Shown: piece by piece, positions 37,401 to 46,300 of the stretch
Numbering within the stretch: position 1 is the stretch's first letter
Layout: the number at the start of each line of letters is the position of its first letter
Origin: an uncultured Steroidobacter sp.
Lineage (GTDB): Bacteria; Pseudomonadota; Gammaproteobacteria; Steroidobacterales; Steroidobacteraceae
NCBI GenBank assembly: GCA_937864115.1
Contig: CALMII010000019.1
Span: 124,001-188,000 of the forward strand
Direction: 5' to 3'
Length of the DNA stretch: 64,000 bases
Program-made: the position numbers and the translations under genes
Notes under the pieces: generated by a model
Told to the model about the DNA's origin: nothing
The model's input: the letters and a program-made list of their open reading frames with translations, nothing else
Databases searched by the model: none

Positions 37401-38175
37401 GCTTGCCGCTGCGTCGCGCACGGCGCCCGCCCCGACACCGGCGAAGGAGGAACCGCCGAAGCAGGTCGCGGCGCAACCGACCACGGCGACACCGACCCAG
37501 ACGACGGCCGCAATCGCAACGCCGCCCGCAGCGACGCAATCCGCACCGGGCGGCGGCTGCAGCGCCTCGCTCGCCGGTTACGGCACGCGCAGTCGCGGCG
37601 TCTGCTTCGATGCTGTTGGCAGCGGTCGCGGTCCAGACCTGGTCGTCGTCCCGGCAGGCGCAGGCGTCGCGAAGCCGTTCGCGATCAGCCGCTTCGAAAT
37701 TTCCGCGGGAGAGTTCGCGACGTTCTGCAAGGAATCGGGCAAGTGCAACGCCGGCGGCGGACAGGCCGACCTGCCCGCCACCTCGATTCCCGTCACCGAC
37801 GCGCAGCAGTACGTCGCCTGGCTGAGCAATGCCACCGGCAACACCTATCGACTGCCGACCGATGCCGAGTGGACCTACGTCGCCGGCGCACCGGGCGGCA
37901 GCACCGAACGCGACTTCAACTGCGTCGTCGAACTCAACGGCCAGAAGATCCGCGGCTTCGGCCTCGGCAACGTACGCTCCGGCCGTCCCAACGGCTGGGG
38001 TCTCTACAACCTTGCCGGCAATGCGCAGGAATGGGTGAAGACCGGCGACGGCTGGGCCGCGCGCGGCGGCGCGTTCAGCGATCCGATCTCGCAGTGCGGC
38101 CCGGCACTCGTTCGTCCGTCGTCGGGGGCAGCCGATGCGGCCACCGGCTTCCGCGTGGTTCGCGACCTGCGCTGA
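34420..38175 (+). CDS. Transmembrane Ser/Thr protein kinase fused to an FGE/SUMF1-like domain
   Basis: A 1251-aa fusion. Residues 78-138 hold four related Thr motifs (AETRYRP, EATRFRT, AATKLAP, EATKLAP). The Hanks-type kinase domain spans about 174-445: glycine loop GKGGMG (183-188), K211, E230, catalytic loop H305-S-D307-x-K309...N312, DFG 325-327 and E363 in TPAYASCEM. HSD replaces the usual HRD, but the catalytic Asp is kept. One membrane helix lies at about 453-473, then a long helical Ala/Gln/Leu-rich section (480-1020), a Pro/Thr linker (about 1005-1045) and a FGE-sulfatase domain (about 1060-1251) with RLPTDAEWTYVAG, NGWGLYNLAGNAQEWVK, RGGAF and GFRVV. Only one of the two FGE catalytic cysteines is present (C1226; the other position is D1221). 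Cytoplasmic kinase and periplasmic FGE-like end are the likely topology. Upstream of a TpsB/TpsA pair. Confidence 0.93.
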   Translation: MSQFRPALESYVEGQTDLPALQSGLKADLTREPSLAPVLGALIETSYRSGRINGPVYLDLMEIVRATTPPATPAPAAADEAETRYRPADQIVAPAADEEATRFRTAAQVISDDAATKLAPQAPRDDEATKLAPHDAQPRSQPSTGANSSSGGWNDLQAASSQFRPLRPGDTIKERFVLEDVIGKGGMGVVFRVRDLRKEEAQDRHPYAALKVLGEDFKRHPESLKALQREARKAQNLAHPNIVTVYDFDRDGSNVYIVMELLEGQPLDRYIKDLDGKGLTVAKALPIVRGLCGALGYAHEHQVVHSDFKPANAFITKSGAIKVFDFGIARAAKRPDAEDDTSGKTLFDAGTLGALTPAYASCEMLEGGEPDPRDDIYALGCVVYELLTCQHPFERKTAVQARDAKLKPKPIRGLTSRQWRALRRSLAFDRDARSPSIAKFLEEISPEKRSPALWGGIAAAIVVIGATAALLVPDYLQRRRSEAIGALVRVGTPESIEQALPQIEALPPDARARLLLDENLRSALIGHFSSQINALTDADQQKYDYPQAEGLMAQLRTLFPDSQAVSEIGDRLTSRKNDEIKRQSDRLDEFLKKGWLVDAQNPESAAGVLRVIAQIDPKHPLLIDPRLPSAYAEQAQLALRKPDVALAQALTQAGLIVAPQDRTLKDLDDSVTRELETQRRDARMAEVRGQLAGELATAASLSAFDPLHDDLLLLQATTPNDAALGGARRQIQSLLDSDMQALSARQSYDDAQALLARYADIVQPQFVERKRAELQAARSNAGVADDAQATNALRASLNELLQKAAGDDAWDIQVHSQLARLAAYLPPTDANLAALQQQAAQIHVSAAATLRSQGRLSEAELSLQRAAAFAPSLPAITQEQQLLARVRAEQDARDREQKRLAELAALKQKLQDQATANEVNEAMATLRDLRSKLPADDAFLASAPKAIAAAYVRLAATAARGSRFDTAVSLIDRSLELDRSNAQVATLREQYAQQLAAASRTAPAPTPAKEEPPKQVAAQPTTATPTQTTAAIATPPAATQSAPGGGCSASLAGYGTRSRGVCFDAVGSGRGPDLVVVPAGAGVAKPFAISRFEISAGEFATFCKESGKCNAGGGQADLPATSIPVTDAQQYVAWLSNATGNTYRLPTDAEWTYVAGAPGGSTERDFNCVVELNGQKIRGFGLGNVRSGRPNGWGLYNLAGNAQEWVKTGDGWAARGGAFSDPISQCGPALVRPSSGAADAATGFRVVRDLR

Positions 38176-38227
38176 AGAGCAGCGGACCCGGATTTCACAC
38201 GGAGGTCGGAAGAGTGGGGTCTTTTCT

Positions 38228-38285
38228 CTGTGGGGCCGGCTTCAGCCGGCCTTTGCAGAAGTCAGGCTGAAGCCTGACCCACAGG
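38228..38285. repeat. Two-palindrome intergenic element, copy 6
   Basis: CTGTGGGGCCGGCTTCAGCC opens the unit and GTCAGGCTGAAGCCTGAC CCACAGG closes it. It lies 52 bases after the kinase stop and separates the kinase gene from the TPS genes. Confidence 0.92.
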
Positions 38286-38429
38286 AAGAATCCCGGTGGA
38301 AGACGTTTCTACTTTTCCAACCTCCTTGATCTCCGTGACCTCCGTGTGAAACTCCGATTCCCGGTTCCGTGAGTTCCGTCGCCGCCTGTCGTCCCGTGCA
38401 GTGCAAAGCTGCAGCCCGCGTGATTGAAA

Positions 38430-38445
38430 TCCCCTAAGGCGGGGA
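38430..38445. promoter_or_regulatory. Candidate operator TCCCC-N6-GGGGA
   Basis: TCCCC (38430-38434) and GGGGA (38441-38445) form a perfect inverted repeat with a 6-base spacer about 80 bases before tpsB. The symmetry suits a dimeric activator or repressor controlling the TPS operon; the protein is unknown. Confidence 0.4.
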
Positions 38446-38488
38446 CTAGCCTCGCGGCACAACAATCACGTCTCACGTATCGACGGGT

Positions 38489-38505
38489 GGCTCCGGGCCG
38501 GAGCC
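38489..38505 (+). promoter_or_regulatory. Palindromic hairpin abutting the tpsB ribosome site
   Basis: GGCTCCGG-G-CCGGAGCC is a palindrome with perfect 8-base arms and ends one base before the tpsB Shine-Dalgarno AAGGGAG (38507-38513). In RNA it could fold into a stem affecting ribosome access; as DNA it could be an operator. Confidence 0.4.
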
Positions 38506-38522
38506 TAAGGGAGAAAACTTCT

Positions 38523-40292
38523 GTGAGTGCCGTCTCGGGCCGCACGGCTGGGAAAGCCCTGTGCTGCATTCTCTTGTTGAGCCCCTGTTACGCGCCCGTC
38601 ACCTGGGGCCAGCAGGCCATTCCGCCTGCAGCCACGCCCGGCGGCGCGCAGCCCCGGCCGCCGCAGGATTTTCCGGATGCATCGCAGCTCGCGCCGTTCG
38701 ACGTGCCGCGCGTTCCCGACCGTCCGCTCGGTATCGATGAAGGTCCGCGCGTACGCGTCACGCGCTTCGAACTCATGGGCGCAGCGACGCAACCCGATGT
38801 GCCCAAGGCGGCAGTCGATGGCGTGCTCGCCGACGCAATCGCCAATCAGCCCGCAGAAGGATTCACCGTCAATCAGCTGCAGGAAGTCGCGAATCGCGTG
38901 GCGGAGCAGTATCGATCGCATGGACTGCTGCTCGCACAGGCCGTGATCCCGGCGCAGGAAGTGCAGCGCGGTGTCGTGAACGTGCTGGTGCTCGAAGGCT
39001 CGCTCAACGAGCTGCACTTCGAAGGCCAGCAGATGTATTCGGAGCGCACGCTGTCGCGGCCGTTCAAGAATCTGCTGTCGCGGCCCGTGCACAAGGACGA
39101 CATGGAAAGCGCCCTGCTGCATCTCACCGACTATCCCGGCCTCTCGGCCTTCGCCATGTTCCAGGCCGGCGATCGCGTCGGCACCACCGACCTGCTGATC
39201 AAGACGCAGCGCGAGGAGCGCTTCGCGCTCGATACCACGATCGACAACCAGGGCTCGCAGTACAGCGGCGAATACCGCGCCAACCTCAGTCTCACCATCA
39301 ACGATCCCTTCGGCCAGGCCGACAGGCTCAACGTCTACGGCCTGTACGCCTTCGATCCGGACGACAGCGATTCGAAGGGTCTCTACGGCGGCATGGACTA
39401 TCGCCTGCCGCTGTTCGGACCGCGTCATCAGCTCGGCGCCAGCTATTCGCACAACCTGTTCGAGGTCGGCAAGCTGTTGCGCCAGCTCGGCATCAAGGGC
39501 ACGACGGATATCGCGTCCCTGTCCTACACGCAGTCGCTCACCAAGACGCGACTCAGCAATGCCTCGGCGCAGTTCACGTTCGCACATAAGGACGCTGAAT
39601 TCGAACAACAGGGCGCCGTGACCGCCAACGACGTGCTCTCGGTCGCGAGCCTCGGCTTCCAGTGGAGCAACATCGGCCTGCGCACGCGCGGCATCACGCA
39701 GCTCTCTCTTATATATAGCCACGGCTTCAGCGACCTGCTCGGTTCGCTCGCCGACTACGACGAACAGCAGGGCATCAAGGCCAGCCGCCTCGACGCCAGC
39801 GGCGCGTTCGACAAGGTGACGGGCAGCGTGCAGCGCTACCAGCGCATCAGCCAGAACCACTCGGTGCTGCTGCGCGCCTCCGGCCAGTACTCCGACGACA
39901 TCCTCGTCTCGCTCGAACAGTTCTCGATCGGCGGACCCGACACCGTGCGCGCCTATCCCACCGCCGAGTTCCTCGCCGACACCGCGGGCTTCGCATCGAT
40001 CGAGTGGATCGTCAATGCCCCCGGCTTCGCCGCGCGCCCCGCCTTCGGCGGCAAGACCTGGGGCCAGCTCCTGCAGTTCTCGCTGTTCGCCGACTACGCC
40101 ACCGGCAAACTGAATCTCGCACTGCCCGGCGAAGACGACAGCATCGACCTCTACGGCTGGGGCGGCGCCGTGCAGTTCAACCTGACCAACCGCTACTTCG
40201 CGCGCATCGACGTCGCCACGCCCTTGAGCGAGCAGGAACCGACGAACGAACGCGACCCGCAATACTTCTTCCGCTTCGGCTTCACGCTGTAA
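38523..40292 (+). CDS. TpsB outer-membrane transporter (ShlB/FhaC/HecB family)
   Basis: A 589-aa outer-membrane translocator from the GTG at 38523, chosen for AAGGGAG 9 bases upstream and a signal peptide immediately after (KALCCILLLSPCYAPVTWGQ). A proline-rich linker is followed by POTRA domain(s), the first at about residues 75-160 (VRVTRFELMGAATQ; AVIPAQEVQRGVVNVLVLEG), then the 16-strand barrel. The L6 tetrad, VRGY/F in FhaC, reads VRAY in IGGPDTVRAYPTAEF. The C-terminus FFRFGFTL has the terminal Phe-rich strand expected for Bam insertion. It secretes the adjacent TpsA protein encoded 19 bases downstream. Confidence 0.94.
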   Translation: MSAVSGRTAGKALCCILLLSPCYAPVTWGQQAIPPAATPGGAQPRPPQDFPDASQLAPFDVPRVPDRPLGIDEGPRVRVTRFELMGAATQPDVPKAAVDGVLADAIANQPAEGFTVNQLQEVANRVAEQYRSHGLLLAQAVIPAQEVQRGVVNVLVLEGSLNELHFEGQQMYSERTLSRPFKNLLSRPVHKDDMESALLHLTDYPGLSAFAMFQAGDRVGTTDLLIKTQREERFALDTTIDNQGSQYSGEYRANLSLTINDPFGQADRLNVYGLYAFDPDDSDSKGLYGGMDYRLPLFGPRHQLGASYSHNLFEVGKLLRQLGIKGTTDIASLSYTQSLTKTRLSNASAQFTFAHKDAEFEQQGAVTANDVLSVASLGFQWSNIGLRTRGITQLSLIYSHGFSDLLGSLADYDEQQGIKASRLDASGAFDKVTGSVQRYQRISQNHSVLLRASGQYSDDILVSLEQFSIGGPDTVRAYPTAEFLADTAGFASIEWIVNAPGFAARPAFGGKTWGQLLQFSLFADYATGKLNLALPGEDDSIDLYGWGGAVQFNLTNRYFARIDVATPLSEQEPTNERDPQYFFRFGFTL

Positions 40293-40311
40293 GCGCGCCG
40301 ACGAGACAGAC

Positions 40312-43300
40312 ATGAACACGAACAACTTTCCGCGCTCGCGCTATCTCGCGGCGGCCGTGTCGGCGGTGTTGTCGCTGGCCGCGGCATCGACCCACGCCGG
40401 GCCGCAGAACGGCACAGTGACGCAAGGTGCTGCAACGATCAGCACGCCGGCAGGCAACATCACGCAGATCGATCAGACGACCAGCAGCGTCAGCATCGAC
40501 TGGCAGTCGTTCGACGTCGCCGCCAACGAGCAGGTGAACTTCAACCAGCCGACCGCGAGTTCGGTGGCGCTGAACCGCATCCTGACGCAGGACCCGAGCC
40601 AGATCCTCGGCAGCCTCAACGCCAACGGCCGCGTCTTCCTGCTGAACCCGAACGGCATCATCTTCGGCGCATCGGCGCGCGTGAATGTCGGTTCGCTGGT
40701 CGCCAGCTCGCTGGATCTCACCGACGCCGACGCGGCGGCCGGTCGTTACTCCTTCGGCACGTCGGCCGCACAGAGCGGCGCCATCATCAACCACGGCGCG
40801 CTGACCGCAGCGAACGGCGGCTCCATCACGCTGCTCGGCGGATCGGTGCTGAACACCGGTCTGATCGTCGCCGACTACGGCACCGTCAATCTCGGCGCCG
40901 GACGCGCCGCGACGCTGTCATTCGACGGCGATGGACTGATGCGCTTCCAGATCGACGCCGGACTGCTGACGGATTCGAGCGGCGCGCAGGCCGCCGTCGA
41001 CAACACCGGCCAGATCACCGCCGACGGCGGACAGGTGTTGCTGACGGCGCAGCAGGCCGGCGATGTCGTCGCACGTGCCGTGAATAACGACGGCGTGATT
41101 CGCGCTGCGCGGGTCGAGAATGTCGGTGGTGTGATTCGGCTGGTCGGCGATGGCGGGACGGTGGTGAACAGCGGCACGCTGGAGGCGACGGCGAGCAATG
41201 GCGCCGGCGGCGAAATCGCTGTACTCGGCGAGAACGTATCGTTGACGGGCACGGCACTCGTCGACGTCAGCGGCACGCACGGCGGCGGCACGGCGTACAT
41301 CGGTGGCGGCTTCGCAGGTGCAGATCCTGCATTGCTCAACGCACAGAGCACGACGGTCGATGCAGGCGCGGTGATTCGCGCCGATTCGATGCAGAGCGGC
41401 GATGCAGGCCGCGTGGCCGTCTGGTCCGAAGGAAGAACGACATTCAATGGCGACATCTTGGCGCGCGCCGGTGGCGCAAGCGGCAATGGCGGTTTCGCCG
41501 AGGTATCAGGCCGGCAGAATCTGCGGATCGGCGGTCACGCGACGCTGACGAGCGAAAACGGCATGGCGGGTTCGCTGCTGCTCGATCCGGGCACGATCAA
41601 CATCGTGGATGGCAGCGATGCTGCGTCCGCGTCGGACAATGAAATCGGCGACGAATGGATCATCGCGCAGTTGGCTACGCCGGGCACGCTGACGATTTCC
41701 ACTGCCGTCTATGGCGATGGCTCGCCGGCGACCCTGACGGTCGACAGCGGAGCCGAGATCACGTGGGGCACAGCCAGTACGCTCGAACTGATCGCCGGCT
41801 CATCGGTCTCGTTCGAGGCCGGCAGCATCGTACGCAGCACCGACGGCGGATCACTCACGATCAACTCTGGTGCTGGTGTCGATTTCTCCGGCACGCTCGA
41901 GCTCGACGGCAATCTCTCCGTCACCGCCGGCGCCGCCATCACTCAGTCGGCTGCCATCGAAGTCGGCGGCACGACGACGATCAGCGCAACCAATCAAGCG
42001 GTCACCCTGGATGATCCGGACAACCAACTGGCTGGCAGCATCGGCATCGACGCAGGCACAACTGTCCTGGCGAACAGCCTCGCCACGCAGTTGAGCGCCA
42101 GCAGTATCACCGGTGATTTCACACTCACATCCTCCGGCGCGATCACGCAGACCGGCGCGTTGACGACTGCAGCGAACGCCACGTTCACCGCCGGCAACGG
42201 CGAATCGATCACGCTGGGCGAGGCCAACGCCTTCGGCGGCACGGTCACGTTCGGCAGTACCGGCACACTCGCCGATGTCACAGTGCGCGATACCACGGCC
42301 TTCGATCTGCAGGCGCTCAATCTCAGCGGCGATCTGAACATCACTGCGGACGGGATCAGCCAGTCGGGGGCGGTCTCGACAGGCTCGCTGACACTCACTT
42401 CCGACGGCGCCGTCACACTCAACGCCAATGCGGAAACAGCCGGCGCGTTGACGATAACCGCCGGCACCAACATCAACCAGACGGCGGGCACGATCACCAC
42501 CAACGGCGCCACGACCCTGAGCGCCGGCCAGGCGATTGCACTGACGAGCGCGGGCAACAATTTCGCCGGCAGTGTCAGCATCACCGACGCCGCCAGCGCA
42601 CAGCTTACGGACAGCAATGCCATCGATCTCGGCGCCAGCACTGTCGACGGTGCATTGACCGTCAACACCTTGACGGGGGGCTTCACGCAGTCCGGCGCGA
42701 TCAGCGCCGGCTCGCTGAGCCTGAGCGCTCAGGACGTCACTTTCTCCGACAACGTGACGACCGGCGCACTGACAGTGACTGCGAACGGCGGCATCGACCA
42801 GACCGCGGGCACGATCACCGCCACCGGCAATGCAGACTTCACCGCCGCCGGCGGAAGTTCCATCAGCGTCGCTCAGGCAACAAACCGCTTCGATGGCACT
42901 ATCGACTTCAATGTTGCCGGCGGCACGCTGCAGAACGTTTTCGTCGCGGACACGACCGCCCTTCAACTGCAGGCCCTGAACACTGCCGGCAATCTCACTG
43001 TCAACGCAGAGAGCATCGCCATATCCGGCGCAGTGGACGTCGGCGGTAACGCTTCCCTGACGGCCACGGCGAACGGCATCTCGCAGACGGATGTGCTCAC
43101 GGTGGATGGCACGACGACGCTGAGCGCGGCCGGCCAGACGATCACGTTGACGAACACGAGCAACGACTTCGTTGGCAGTGTCGGCATCACCGCGGCCAAT
43201 GCACAGCTTGCGGACATCAATGCCATCAATCTGGGTACCAGCAATCTGACGGGCACACTCGAAATCAGTGCGGGAGGCAGCCTCACCCAGTCGGGTGCAT

Positions 43301-46300
43301 TGAACGTGGGCGGGGACGTCACGCTCGATACCGGCACCGGCGCCATCACACTCGACAACGTCTCCAACAGTTTCGGCAGCACCATCCGTGTGACTGCGGC
43401 AGGCGACACGACTCTGAGGAATGCTGCGCCTACTGTTCTGGGCACGAGCATGATCACTGGCGGGCTAAACGTCACCTCGGTGGGCGCCATCACTCAGACC
43501 AACGCGCTCACCGTCGCTGGCCTCACGACCATTGCCGCAAGCGGCCAGAGCGTGACCCTGAACGGCAGCAATGCGTTCAATGGCGGCATCGGCGTCACGG
43601 CGGGCAGCGCGTCGATCACGAATTCCGTCGCCACCGACCTGCGCGCAAGCACGACGACCGGCCTGCTCTCCGTCGACAGCACCGGCGCACTGACGCAATC
43701 GGGCAATATCACGGCAGGTTCATTGACACTTGCCTCCGACAGCGCCGTCACGCTCAGCGCCGATACGACAACGACAACCGGCGCGTTGACGATAACCGCC
43801 GGCACCAACATCAACCAGACGGCGGGCGCGATCATGGCAGCCGGCAGCACGACGCTGAGCACGCCCGGTCAAACGATCACGCTGACGAGTGCAGGCAACG
43901 ATTTCACCGGCAGTGTCAGCGTCACCGACGCCGCCAGCGCACAGCTTACGGACAGCAATGCCATCGATCTCGGCGCCAGCACTGTCGACGGTGCATTGAC
44001 CGTCAACACCTTGACGGGGGGCTTCACGCAGTCCGGCGCGATCAGCGCCGGCTCGCTGAGCCTGAGCGCTCAGGACGTCACTTTCTCCGACAATGTGACG
44101 ACCGGCGCACTGACAGTGACTGCGAACGGCGGCATCGACCAGACCGCAGGCACGATCACCGTCACCGGCAATGCAGACTTCACCGCCGCCAACGCACGTT
44201 CCATCAGCGTCGCCCAGGCGACCAACCGCTTCGATGGCAATGTCGATTTCAATGCTGCCAGCGGCGGCACGCTGCTGAACGTCTCTGTCTCGGACACGAC
44301 CGCCCTTCAACTGCAGGCCCTGAACACTGCCGGCAATCTCACTGTCAACGCAGAGAGCATCGCCGTGTCCGGCGCAGTGAACGTCGGCGGTAACGCTTCC
44401 CTGACGGCCACGGCGAGCGGCATATCGCAGACGGACGTGCTCACGGTGGGCGGCACCACGACCCTGAATGCGGCCGGCCAGACGATCCAACTGACGAACA
44501 CGAGCAACACGTTCGGCAACAGCATCGGGATCACCGCCGCGACCGCTTCGCTGAACAACTCCGTCGCGACGACGCTCGGTACGAGCACGATCGGCAACAG
44601 CCTCACGGTCAACTCGACCGGCACCGTCGATCAAAGCGGCGCGTTGAACGTCACCGGCAACACGAGCATCAACGCCTCCGGCCAGAACGTGACGTTGAAT
44701 GCGGCCAACACACTCACCGGCAATGTTTCCGTTGCTGCAGCCAACGCAGAACTCAACAACACCACCACTACCACGCTGGGTGTGGTAGCAATCGGCAACG
44801 ACCTGACCGTGAATTCGACCGGCGCCATCGGCCAGGCTGCGGCGATCAACGTTGCAGGCAGTTCGACCTTCAACGCGGCAAATCAGGATGTAACGCTGGC
44901 CACCGCCGGCAACACGCTGAGCGGCGGCATCACGCTGACGGCAGCCAATGCCTCCCTGACCAACACGGGCGCGACGATCCTGCAGTCGGCCGCGCTCACC
45001 GGCAGTCTGACCGTGACCTCGAACAGCGGCGCCGTCACCCAGGTGGATGCGCTGGATGTCGACGGTGCGACGACCGTCGTCGCGGCGGGCCAGAATGTCA
45101 CGCTGAGCAACGCGACGAATGCATTCGGCGGCGGCGTGGGTGTGACCGGTGCGAATGTCGTGATCAACAACGCCGGATCCGTGGACCTGCGCGCCAGCAC
45201 GGTCGGCGGCAACCTGACCGTCACCTCCAGCACCGGCACGATCTCGCAGTCGGGTTCGCTGAACGTAACCGGCAGTTCGACCTTCAGTGCCGCCGGCGGA
45301 CAGTCGGTGCTGTTGGACGACACCGCAAATGCGTTCGGCACCGGCGTGCTGCTTCAGAGCAGCGGCACCCTGAACGATGTCTCGCTCGCCGCGGCAACGA
45401 CCCTGAATCTGCAGGGACTGACGATCGATGGCGACCTGACGGTCGACGCCACGACTGTGACGCAGTCCGGCACCCTGTCGGTCGGCGGCGCGGCGACGCT
45501 GACCTCGGATGCCGGTATCGCACTGAACGCCCTGAGCGCCAATTCGCTGACGGTGAACGTCACCGCCGGCGCCATCACGCAGACCGGCGATCTGACGATC
45601 GCGGACACCACGACGATCAATGCCGGCGGCCAGGACGTCACGCTGCTGGGAACGAACAACTCGTTCGGCGGCAGCATCGCGATCACCGCCGCGACGGCTT
45701 CGCTGAACAACTCCGTCGCGACGACGCTCGGTACGAGCACGATCGCCAGCGACCTGACCGTCAACTCGACCGGCGCCGTCGATCAGAGCGGCGTGTTGAA
45801 CGTCACCGGTAGCACGAACGTCAATGCCTTCGGCCAGAACGTGACGTTGGATGCCGCCAACACACTCACCGGCAGTGTTGCAGTGATTGCAGACAACGCG
45901 GAACTCACCAACACCACCGCCACCACGCTGGGGGCGAGCACGATCGGCAACGACCTGACCGTCAACTCGACCGGCGCGATCGGCCAGATCGCAGCGATCA
46001 CGGTCGCGGGAAGTTCGACATTCAACGCGGAAAATCAGGATGTGACGCTGGCCACCACCGGCAACACGCTGGGCGGCGGCATCACGCTGACAGCCGCCAA
46101 TGCCTCGCTGACCAACACTGTCACGACGGAGCTGCAGGCGAGCAGGCTCACCGGCAATCTCACCGTGAACTCGACCGGCGCGATTACGCAATCCGGCGCA
46201 CTGAACGTCGCCGGCGTCGCCACGCTCGGCGCAGCCGGCCAGGACATCACGCTGGACGACACGGCGAATACGTTCGGCAACGGAGTCGCGGTCGCCGGCC

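Larger units (their letters stand above)
38176..38522. other. Intergenic region upstream of the TPS operon
   Basis: 347 bases between kinase and tpsB. It contains the two-palindrome element (38228-38285), a weak direct/inverted repetition of CTCCGTG-type words near 38330-38370, the inverted repeat TCCCC-N6-GGGGA (38430-38445) and a 17-base palindrome (38489-38505) just before the tpsB ribosome site. No gene is evident. The presence of a promoter here is inferred from these signals. Confidence 0.5.

Noticed and set aside
38400..38522. A c-di-GMP (GEMM) or other known riboswitch upstream of tpsB
   Set aside because: There are short GEMM-like words (GCAAAGCT, GCCTAAGGG) but not in the required order or spacing, and the two conserved G-rich loops are missing. 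I recorded only the inverted repeats.
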